From Catenovulum agarivorans DS-2 (lineage in GTDB: Bacteria; Pseudomonadota; Gammaproteobacteria; Enterobacterales; Alteromonadaceae), in the NCBI RefSeq assembly GCF_000568405.1, contig NZ_ARZY01000028.1, positions 1 through 63,292 of the forward strand: a stretch of DNA of 63,292 bases, given 5' to 3'. A program made the position numbers and the translations under genes. The notes under the pieces are model-generated. The model was not told the origin of the DNA and did not search any database. It saw nothing but the letters and a program-made list of their open reading frames with translations. Position 1 is the first letter of the stretch. Every line of letters begins with the position of its first letter. Positions 56,443-63,292 of this stretch are shown here, piece after piece.

Positions 56443-59400
56443 ATGTTAAAAAAACAATCCTTTGCGTCGATTGCTCTGGCTATCGCTGCAAGCTTAAATT
56501 TAATCGCTTGTGGCGGCGGTAGCAACACAACTGCCGAGACACAACCAGACCAAGCCAAAAACAACAGTACACCCAAACATGATGGCAACATAATCCATAC
56601 GTTTGCCGAAACGGATGCGGACTTTACCGTTGATTTGTTAGCAGGAACAAGCGATAGCGATGGCGACACCTTAACTGTGACTCATTTGACCGCCGACAAT
56701 AATAATCCCAACATTGGAATTCAGATATCTGGCAACAAAATTACCATTTCGCCAAAAGCTTTTATTGATGGTTTAAATGACGGCGATAGCCAAAGCATTA
56801 AATATACTTTTAACGTCAGTGATGGTCACACAACCGTAGCAAGAAGCCTGCAAGTTACTATTACTGGTATTTCGCCCATCGTAACCCCCTCGCCCCCACC
56901 TAGCGTAGTTAAAATAACAACGTCACTGAATACCCACCAATATTACGAGGATTCAGGTGTATTAGCGCGAGAGAAATTTATCAACATGCATGACACCTTT
57001 TCTTCTAGTTATCCGGAAAATGTCATCAAAATGTATACTGAAGATTTTCGTTTAGGCCAAGGTCGTCAGTTTTGGTCACCTATTGATGTTGCAAAACAGA
57101 TTGAAGGTGAAAGTAAATATCCTGCTACCAGTGTTGCCGAGCAACAGGGCCCAAGTGAAGTCAGTAAATATCATGCTCATCCACATAGCAAATATGCTGG
57201 TGGCTCTAACCGAATTGTGGTGACATCACACCCAAAAAATAGCATGAGTGTTGGCAATGACCCTGTTGAAGGTGCTCGCTGGGCTGCCGACTACTTTGAA
57301 CATTATTATGATGATGTTTCAAGGCCGCTAATTTATGAGCCAATGAACGAACCTTTTGTCCACGCTTGGGAATACAAAGCCCAGTACAACAATAGTGATG
57401 ACGACACACGTCGTCATATGACCAAGTGGTTCAAAGAAATAGGTAAAGCGGTTGACGAGCGCCCTGCTCTTAAAAACTTAAATGTTGTCGGTTTTTCATC
57501 TGCTTGGCCATCACTAGAATTACCATTTAACACAGGTGAATATTTTGCTCACTGGGAAAGCAGACAAAAAATGTTTATGGACAACGCAGGTCCTTATATG
57601 GATGGCTTTGCAGTGCATCTGTATGATGGCATAAACATTATTGATGACAGTGTTCCAGACAATCAAAGCGAAACGCGTCGAAGTGGCTCAAATGCACAAG
57701 CGATATTAGACTTAATTGAAACCTACTCACATTACAAATGGGATATAGTCAAACCGCATGCTATTACCGAATATGGCAACATTGTTGACCGCGCCGAAGG
57801 TGAGCTTGCTTACGATGAAACGGTAAACAGCCAAACGGTGCGCTCATTTAACAATATTATGTTGGAGTTATTGGCACGAGAAGATCGTATTTTAACTTCA
57901 ATTCCATTTATTGGCGGGTACACAGCATGGTACTGGCAGAATCCGAATGAAGGGAACGGCCACCCGTACGTACCTGCAATGTGGCGACCTGATCCAGATA
58001 AAATTCAGTTAAATAGCTCGACCAATCGTTGGGAGTTTAAAAACCCAAGCGACCCAGACAATTATTTGCTCAATATAAATCATCTTTTCTTTGAATTTTG
58101 GAAAGATGTTGAAGGACACCGTATTGAAGTATCTTCACCTGATCCTGATATTCAAACAGCAGCTTACGTAAATGGTGACAAAGCATACGTCATAGTCAAC
58201 AATTTAGATGACGCTGCGGTAGATATTGAATTAGATGTTAAAGCCATTACCGGTTTAAATTTTGATTCTGTGGAGCTTGAGCGCTTAACCGTACCTTTTG
58301 ATGCGCCTGCAACACATACATCTACAGATTTGGCGGTAAGCGGAGCAATTAACGGCCAAAGCAATGATAAATTAGCGATAAAATTGGCAATTGGCGAAAC
58401 AGTTAAATTTACTATTGATGTAGACAAAGCTTTACCAATAGATCATACACTGCAACGCAAGTCATATTACTCGGATGACCATTTACTAAAAATTGTTGCT
58501 AACCAAGCGCTCACCTTCAATATCAACAATGTTGATATTGCCACTACTGAAGTCAGCCGTGCCTCTGCAATGTTACGCATGGGTATTGGACGTGCACATA
58601 CAGGTAGTTTAAAACCAACTTTAACTATGAATGGTACACAGGTAGAAGTTCCGAGTGATTGGGCTGGTTATGATCAGAAAAACCGTAAAGATGGCTTTTT
58701 TGGCTCGATTGATATTCCTGTGCCCTACAATTTAATTAAGGCTAACAATCAGATTAAAGTTACCTTCCCAGACAACGGCGGCAAAGTCAGCTCAATGATT
58801 TTAGAAGTAAGCAACAAAATCGACAATGTTGTTGTGACCAATGTAACGATTGATGCCGACCAAACCATTAAAGCGGGTCAGACTTACCAAGCGAGTGCGA
58901 GTTTAACCCCAACTCATGCACCTAACTTAAGTGTTACATGGTCAAGTGACAATGAAGCAACAGCAACGGTTAGCAACAATGGTTTAATTACTGCTGTTGC
59001 GCAAGGTAGCGCAAATATTACCGCAACGGCGAGCAATGGTTTAAGTGCCAGTTTAACTGTCACTGTGCCAGCGGCTGACCCTAACTATCTTGCTGAGGCT
59101 GCAAAAAATCCTGATTTTGAAACTGGATCGTATGTTCCATGGGGGACCTATTGGCAAACCCAACCTTCAAGTAAATTTGACGTCACAGCCGATGCAAAAA
59201 AAGACGGCAGTTATGGTTTGCATGTGCAAATTAGCGACGACTCTTCACACAATGGCATAAGTTTAAGCAAGCATGATACACCGCAAGTATTTGGAGAAAA
59301 CCAAGGGCGCAAATTTCAACTGAGTTTTGATATAAAACTAAATAGTGCGGTAGGTAGCGCGGTAAACATGAAATTTTTTATGGTGCCACGAAACGACAGC

Positions 59401-59598
59401 ACGAATAAAGATGAGTGGGTCTCACGCATTGAAAAAGGTTTTGCTGTAACCAATACAACCGAATGGCAAACCATTATAGTTGATTTTGACGAAGCAAATT
59501 GGGGAGAACATTTAGCTCGATTAGAACTGTATTTTGTTGCTGGTTCGGGTGCAATTAATGCGTATATAGACAATGTTTCAATTAAAGAATTGATATAG
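56443..59598 (+). CDS. GH86 beta-agarase/porphyranase-type enzyme
   Basis: 1051 residues. Lipobox LIACGGG (about 23), then a cadherin-like low-complexity region, then the GH86 catalytic region from about 165 to 560. Catalytic candidates are Glu303 (EPMNEPF) and Glu443 (AITEYGN). GGYTAWYWQNP lies at the substrate cleft. A beta-sandwich follows, then a Big_2-type Ig-like domain (about 805-885; VTWSSDNEATATVS), and a C-terminal carbohydrate-binding-like module (about 890-1051; DFETGSYVPWG). Endo-cleavage of agar or porphyran at the cell surface. The family is recognised from the EPMNEP/TEYGN pair and plan; subtype (agarase or porphyranase) is open. Confidence 0.83.
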   Translation: MLKKQSFASIALAIAASLNLIACGGGSNTTAETQPDQAKNNSTPKHDGNIIHTFAETDADFTVDLLAGTSDSDGDTLTVTHLTADNNNPNIGIQISGNKITISPKAFIDGLNDGDSQSIKYTFNVSDGHTTVARSLQVTITGISPIVTPSPPPSVVKITTSLNTHQYYEDSGVLAREKFINMHDTFSSSYPENVIKMYTEDFRLGQGRQFWSPIDVAKQIEGESKYPATSVAEQQGPSEVSKYHAHPHSKYAGGSNRIVVTSHPKNSMSVGNDPVEGARWAADYFEHYYDDVSRPLIYEPMNEPFVHAWEYKAQYNNSDDDTRRHMTKWFKEIGKAVDERPALKNLNVVGFSSAWPSLELPFNTGEYFAHWESRQKMFMDNAGPYMDGFAVHLYDGINIIDDSVPDNQSETRRSGSNAQAILDLIETYSHYKWDIVKPHAITEYGNIVDRAEGELAYDETVNSQTVRSFNNIMLELLAREDRILTSIPFIGGYTAWYWQNPNEGNGHPYVPAMWRPDPDKIQLNSSTNRWEFKNPSDPDNYLLNINHLFFEFWKDVEGHRIEVSSPDPDIQTAAYVNGDKAYVIVNNLDDAAVDIELDVKAITGLNFDSVELERLTVPFDAPATHTSTDLAVSGAINGQSNDKLAIKLAIGETVKFTIDVDKALPIDHTLQRKSYYSDDHLLKIVANQALTFNINNVDIATTEVSRASAMLRMGIGRAHTGSLKPTLTMNGTQVEVPSDWAGYDQKNRKDGFFGSIDIPVPYNLIKANNQIKVTFPDNGGKVSSMILEVSNKIDNVVVTNVTIDADQTIKAGQTYQASASLTPTHAPNLSVTWSSDNEATATVSNNGLITAVAQGSANITATASNGLSASLTVTVPAADPNYLAEAAKNPDFETGSYVPWGTYWQTQPSSKFDVTADAKKDGSYGLHVQISDDSSHNGISLSKHDTPQVFGENQGRKFQLSFDIKLNSAVGSAVNMKFFMVPRNDSTNKDEWVSRIEKGFAVTNTTEWQTIIVDFDEANWGEHLARLELYFVAGSGAINAYIDNVSIKELI

Positions 59599-59608
59599 TT
59601 TCCCGTTC

Positions 59609-59650
59609 AAAAGAGTCTCTGGTAAGGATTAGATTTCAGAGACTCTTTTT
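59609..59650. terminator. Bidirectional terminator between GH86 and GH16 genes
   Basis: 13-bp stem AAAAGAGTCTCTG / CAGAGACTCTTTT with a 15-base loop and a T-run on the plus-strand side, starting just after the GH86 stop and ending just before the convergent gene's stop. Confidence 0.85.
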
Positions 59651-59659
59651 AAGCCCTAT

Positions 59660-61399
59660 CTACTCTGCTATTTTCTGCCACACTCTAACGTATTTAACTC
59701 GATATTCTTGATCTAACCTGTTGTCATCTGGCATAGCGTTAAACCATTTGTTCGATTCATTATTTAGGTTAATAGCCAATGCTTGATGCCAATGGGTGTT
59801 TTCAATTTCTCTAAACATGTACCCGTCTATATAAAAGCGGATGACCTCTGGCGTCCATTCTAAACCCCACACGTGATAATCATTTTGCAACTCGTGTGGA
59901 AAGAAGTATTTTTTAGGTTTGGCAAAGTGTTTTTTCATATTGCCTTTATCTTCTGGTGCTCTAAATACATGAACATTACTATTTAAGGTATTGCGCTGGC
60001 CGTCTACACATGGGCAGTTTTCTGCAATATCAATTTCAGTCCACCAATCTTTTCCAGCAAAAGTTAACCAGAAGCCAGATACCCAAGGTGCATCCATCAA
60101 CTTAGCTTCCGATTCAAAATAGCCATATAAAACACGCTCTTTGCTTTTTAAAAAGCCAGCTGTATACGTATAGCCTTCAGGTAATTTCATGTTGCCATGT
60201 TGGTTAATTTTAAATATCGCTTCGCCATCTTTAAAACTAACATTGCTGTTGTCGAAATATGTTGGTGGGCGGCCTTTCCAATAAGGATTATTTTCAAACC
60301 AGCGGTTAGTATTTAAACTAGTACCGTCAAACTCGTCGGTTACGTCAGTTCTTAATTGCCAATTGCCTTTATTTTGTTGATCAGACAATGGAAAGCTGTT
60401 GTTTTGGCGAGTAACAAACTGATCGTCAGGGATATTGGCACTAAAACCTGCTGGCGGAATGGTTAAAGAAATAGGCGCGGTGGAGATAGTCGGTAAACTC
60501 TCAATTGCTCTGATATTTATTTCACGATAATAGACTTCAGCTCCTTCAGATTGAATTTGCAATTGGCCGGAGATGAGAGGCAAACCATCTACACCTTTAA
60601 AATCTTCCACTGCCATAACCTGCACACCATTAACAACAAATAGTGCTTTGTCACCTAGTACGTACAGGTCTACTTTATTCCATTGTCCGTGTGGTGCTTC
60701 AGCGTCGGTGTGCGCGTGGCTATAACCAGTAATTTTATGTTTAAAAGTGCCTTCTGGGTCATACTTGTTTTCATTATGCTTGGCTGTTGCGCTAGCTGTT
60801 TTAATTACACCGGAAACACCTGCAAGTGGAATGTAGTCACCAAAATCAGTGTCTTGAATTTGCATTTCTTGGCAGGCTTTCCATGTACGCCAAAATGCGC
60901 CGTGTTCGCCTTGGCAGTGAAATAAAATACCACTGTCACGCTTGTCGGTTAGCCTAGGTGCCCAAGTTTTATCACCCCATTTAACTTCCATTGTTAAATG
61001 ATAATTTTGATAATGAGCCTTTGACGTTAACCCACCAAAAATCTCACCGGTTATTTTTAGCACTGGGCTACCGTGTTGTTCTATTACTTGAAAGACATTT
61101 TTAAGATTATTATTTAAACCAACCGCTTGTTTGGCATCACCATGTTTGTATAAATTATCTTGAGTATATGTACCTTCGGGTAAACCGGTAACACTTGAAT
61201 GTGGTACACCTAACCAAATGTCCCACTTGCTTAATTCTTTATCTAATAATGGCTGCCATTTAGATGACAATTCGGTTGGCGCATGAGTGTTTTTTGCAGA
61301 GGCTTGCTGTGAGGTTGCTGTGGTTTGCATGTTAGCGAGTTGGCAGGCACTTAGGCCTGCCACTAAAGCTACAGCAATAATTTTTTTATATGTTTTCAC
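59660..61399 (-). CDS. DUF1080-GH16 fusion lipoprotein
   Basis: 579 residues, lipobox GLSACQL (about 19). Residues about 50-300 are DUF1080, a concanavalin-like fold now linked to 3-keto-disaccharide cleavage (ILFHCQGEHGAFW, CQEMQIQDTDFGDY). Residues about 340-577 are GH16 with the ExDxxE centre at Glu455, Asp457 and Glu460 (TEIDIAENC), followed by HVWGLEWTPEVIRFYIDG. So one surface lipoprotein joins an endo-galactanase type domain to a DUF1080 domain. The GH16 part is of porphyranase/agarase type by neighbours. It lies 90 bases downstream of the GH117 gene on the same strand and so is probably co-transcribed. Confidence 0.83.
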   Translation of the reverse strand: MKTYKKIIAVALVAGLSACQLANMQTTATSQQASAKNTHAPTELSSKWQPLLDKELSKWDIWLGVPHSSVTGLPEGTYTQDNLYKHGDAKQAVGLNNNLKNVFQVIEQHGSPVLKITGEIFGGLTSKAHYQNYHLTMEVKWGDKTWAPRLTDKRDSGILFHCQGEHGAFWRTWKACQEMQIQDTDFGDYIPLAGVSGVIKTASATAKHNENKYDPEGTFKHKITGYSHAHTDAEAPHGQWNKVDLYVLGDKALFVVNGVQVMAVEDFKGVDGLPLISGQLQIQSEGAEVYYREINIRAIESLPTISTAPISLTIPPAGFSANIPDDQFVTRQNNSFPLSDQQNKGNWQLRTDVTDEFDGTSLNTNRWFENNPYWKGRPPTYFDNSNVSFKDGEAIFKINQHGNMKLPEGYTYTAGFLKSKERVLYGYFESEAKLMDAPWVSGFWLTFAGKDWWTEIDIAENCPCVDGQRNTLNSNVHVFRAPEDKGNMKKHFAKPKKYFFPHELQNDYHVWGLEWTPEVIRFYIDGYMFREIENTHWHQALAINLNNESNKWFNAMPDDNRLDQEYRVKYVRVWQKIAE

Positions 61400-61488
61400 T
61401 ATTATTATCCTAATGTAAATTGGTTAAATTTTCCTCGGGACTCAATTTACCATAAAAAGATTCTGAATTTACATATAAAATGCAGGAT

Positions 61489-62742
61489 TTATTTGCCTGA
61501 TTGGTTAGATTTTTTCTTTACAAATTCAGCACTGTCATTTTTACCTCTAAAGCCAAAACGTGCAATGTAGTTATCCCCTTGCAACCAGCTTTTTCCTGGT
61601 GGGATTACATATTCGTGATACAAACCCCAACTCAAAGCTGATGTAGGTGAGCTATCATCAGCTAGTTCTTCGACCAAACCTAGCGCGTCTGGTACGGCAT
61701 CAATTACCGCCATAATCTCAAAATTAATTCCGTCTTTTGCGTATTGGATGGTTTCTTTTTCGGGGCCATCTTTGCAAGAAATCATTGCAATGCCGCCGTT
61801 ATAGTGCCAAACCGCAAGTTCGTGACCACTGTGAGTAATAGGGTTATAAGGCGATTTTACATACGGTCCTTCTGGTTTGTCGGCAATAGCAACACCCCAA
61901 CGAATTTCGCGTCCGCCCATAGTGGTTTTTTCGCCTTTGCGTTCGCCTTTGTAATACAGGTAAAACTTATTGTTGAAATACATTAAGGTTGGATCATGTA
62001 CTTTGTGGCTGTCCCATTCGCCTTGCGATTTAATTAAAAAGCGGTTGTCTTCATCGCCTAACCATTCACCTGTATCACTTGGCGACAATATTGGTTTATC
62101 TAATTTGCGCCAAGGGCCATTTGGACTGTCAGCTATTGCCATACCAACATGGTTATACGAGCGATTTAAATAGGGTGCTTTTATGGTTTGGTAAACCAAA
62201 TAATATTTGCCTTGGTGCTGCAAAATTTCAGGGGTAAATACAGACCTGTCATCATATGTACCCTTTTCTCCTCGACCAACTGCAATGCCCTGTTCATCCC
62301 AATGCCAACCGTCTTTGGAGGTTGCATACCAAATTTCTGATTTATCCCATGGAAATACTTTTAACTCAGGATCGCCCGTACCAAAGCCATGGCCTGGGCC
62401 AATTGTTTTGGTATACCAGGTGTAATAAAGCCCATTAATTGACAATACTTTACTAGCGTCTCGACGAATAACACCAGGCTCGTATGCAAAATCGCCCGTT
62501 AATGGGCGTTTGTAAAACACGCCAAACCAGTCTGCATTTTTATGGTAATTACGCTCAAGTGCCCGCTTTGACGCAGCACTCATGTAGTTTGGGTCTTTAA
62601 TGCCCAAATAATCTAGATCGGCTTGGGAGTAGGTAATTGGCGCAGTCTGATCATTCAAGCTAGCTGTATCTTTAGATGATTGGCAGGCAACCAACAACAA
62701 TACTAATGAATATTTATACCACTGCTTATGGATATTCAGCAT
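61489..62742 (-). CDS. GH117 alpha-1,3-(3,6-anhydro)-L-galactosidase
   Basis: 417 residues, lipobox LLVACQS with Cys20. The five-bladed propeller of GH117 is recognisable: [13 protein letters not shown] (Asp95, matching the catalytic-base Asp97 of the Zobellia enzyme as I recall), [41 protein letters not shown] and [10 protein letters not shown] (the candidate acid His). The enzyme releases 3,6-anhydro-L-galactose from the non-reducing end of neoagaro-oligosaccharides. This ties the right half of the window to red-algal agars. First gene of a probable operon with the DUF1080-GH16 gene. Confidence 0.92.
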   Translation of the reverse strand: MLNIHKQWYKYSLVLLLVACQSSKDTASLNDQTAPITYSQADLDYLGIKDPNYMSAASKRALERNYHKNADWFGVFYKRPLTGDFAYEPGVIRRDASKVLSINGLYYTWYTKTIGPGHGFGTGDPELKVFPWDKSEIWYATSKDGWHWDEQGIAVGRGEKGTYDDRSVFTPEILQHQGKYYLVYQTIKAPYLNRSYNHVGMAIADSPNGPWRKLDKPILSPSDTGEWLGDEDNRFLIKSQGEWDSHKVHDPTLMYFNNKFYLYYKGERKGEKTTMGGREIRWGVAIADKPEGPYVKSPYNPITHSGHELAVWHYNGGIAMISCKDGPEKETIQYAKDGINFEIMAVIDAVPDALGLVEELADDSSPTSALSWGLYHEYVIPPGKSWLQGDNYIARFGFRGKNDSAEFVKKKSNQSGK

Positions 62743-63149
62743 CTATTTTTAACCCTTAAAACATTAAAATGTATACAACAACCTTTATTTATATTTAAAC
62801 ATATAAATTTAAATGGTGGTAGGTGTGAAATGTGATTGAGTAAATTAGTTGAGTTGTGGTGTTTTCGATTGGTTAGGGGGGAATTAGTCTGCATAAACAT
62901 CAAATGTAAGATTCAAACCTAAGGTACTTAGCCTTTTGATAGAGGTGGGGTGATTCATTTGTCATTTTTCACCTCAGTGAGTTATTCCACTCACTTAATG
63001 AGGTGTCCAAAACTATTGGATCAGATCATCTGCAGGCGTTCCGCTCAGAATTGGCATTTCAATATCCAACTGAGCTATCATTCAATACTCAATCAATCAA
63101 AAATTTAGTCGGTATTGATTTTTACGATGGCTGTTTATAATTTTTTTGA
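62743..63149. other. Intergenic region with an insertion-sequence-like end
   Basis: 407 bases with no intact gene. ATGTGATTGA at 62830-62839 resembles the box before the TonB receptor and may serve the GH117 promoter. Around 62990-63030, GGTGTCCAAAACTATTGG and the adjoining CAGATCA look like the terminal repeat of an IS3-type element, but no transposase remains; confidence in that part is low. Confidence 0.4.
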
Positions 63150-63292
63150 TTAATTGCCATTCTCCTCGTCTTCATCAATTATCGAGAATGCTTTTAGCAA
63201 TTCAATAACTCCAAACACCAACATTGTGAATGACCCTAGGCCGAAGATCACTATACCCGAATAGAAACGACCTATGACTGGATCATAGTATT
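63150..63292 (-). CDS. Rhs/YD-repeat protein, 3' end only
   Basis: Partial gene cut by the window edge; 47 complete codons are visible before the TAA at 63150-63152. It begins YYDPVIGRFYS, the hallmark that closes the Rhs shell, and continues with a hydrophobic stretch (GIVIFGLGSFTML) and an acidic end (IIDEDEENGN). In Rhs proteins the variable tail after this motif is a toxin or effector. A tail of only ~36 residues with one membrane helix is short for a toxin, so it may be a truncated or orphan tip. No immunity gene can be seen downstream. Confidence 0.6.
   Translation of the reverse strand, partial: YYDPVIGRFYSGIVIFGLGSFTMLVFGVIELLKAFSIIDEDEENGN

Noticed and set aside
1-63292. CRISPR arrays, tRNA or rRNA genes
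   Set aside because: No regularly spaced direct repeats and no cloverleaf or rRNA-like sequence were seen by eye; a dedicated scan was not possible.

Overview
The window looks like chromosomal DNA of a marine, alga-degrading gammaproteobacterium of the Alteromonadales (Catenovulum/Paraglaciecola type). The support is AT-rich sequence, ordinary gammaproteobacterial core genes at the left edge (nagA, coaD, argA), an N-oxidised-carbohydrate type TonB receptor with no SusC/SusD pair, PEP-CTERM proteins, and a dense set of lyases and hydrolases for sulfated algal polysaccharides. The genus is inference; no rRNA or tRNA gene is visible.

Layout. 0-5.4 kb: core genes plus a peroxiredoxin/TetR divergent pair with a palindromic operator array. 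5.4-33.8 kb: ulvan/uronate side, with an alginate-lyase-fold (PL38-like) lipoprotein, a TonB-dependent receptor, an orphan substrate-binding protein, an exported sugar isomerase-like protein, two Gfo/Idh/MocA oxidoreductases around an Nramp-like carrier, a nucleoside-hydrolase-fold protein, a 2-keto-3-deoxygluconate permease (kdgT), a sulfatase, a PL25-type ulvan lyase, a short PEP-CTERM protein with a cohesin-like body, two PL24-type ulvan lyases separated by a group II intron, and two more orphan binding proteins. 34.1-41.4 kb: a tight four-gene Planctomycete-style cassette (DUF2231/cytochrome c/LRR, NHL propeller, PSCyt1-DUF1549-LamG-DUF1553, DUF1501). 41.4-45.5 kb: PEP-CTERM protein, LuxR regulator, chemoreceptor. 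45.6-62.7 kb: red-algal galactan side, with two GH16 enzymes (one fused to DUF1080), a carbohydrate-binding lipoprotein broken by a stop codon, a second nucleoside-hydrolase-fold protein, a membrane-bound winged-helix regulator, two beta-helix proteins, a DUF5060 TIM-barrel enzyme, a GH86 enzyme and a GH117 anhydro-galactosidase. The right edge holds an insertion-sequence-like scrap and the 3' end of an Rhs-type gene.

How it may work together. PL24/PL25 lyases cut ulvan by beta-elimination, the sulfatase removes sulfate, the TonB receptor and kdgT import products, and the oxidoreductase/isomerase group processes sugars. On the galactan side GH16 and GH86 act endo, and GH117 releases 3,6-anhydro-L-galactose.

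The most interesting signal is at 21.5-27.5 kb. Two ulvan lyases end in textbook dockerin-type paired Ca-binding loops, and the small gene between them encodes a secreted cohesin-like domain carrying a PEP-CTERM surface-sorting tail. This reads as a minimal, possibly exosortase-anchored, cohesin-dockerin 'ulvanosome'. Other strong leads are the Planctomycete-like redox cassette, the duplicated nucleoside-hydrolase-fold proteins, a new module shared by two unrelated enzymes, and a possible 3-keto-glycoside pathway.
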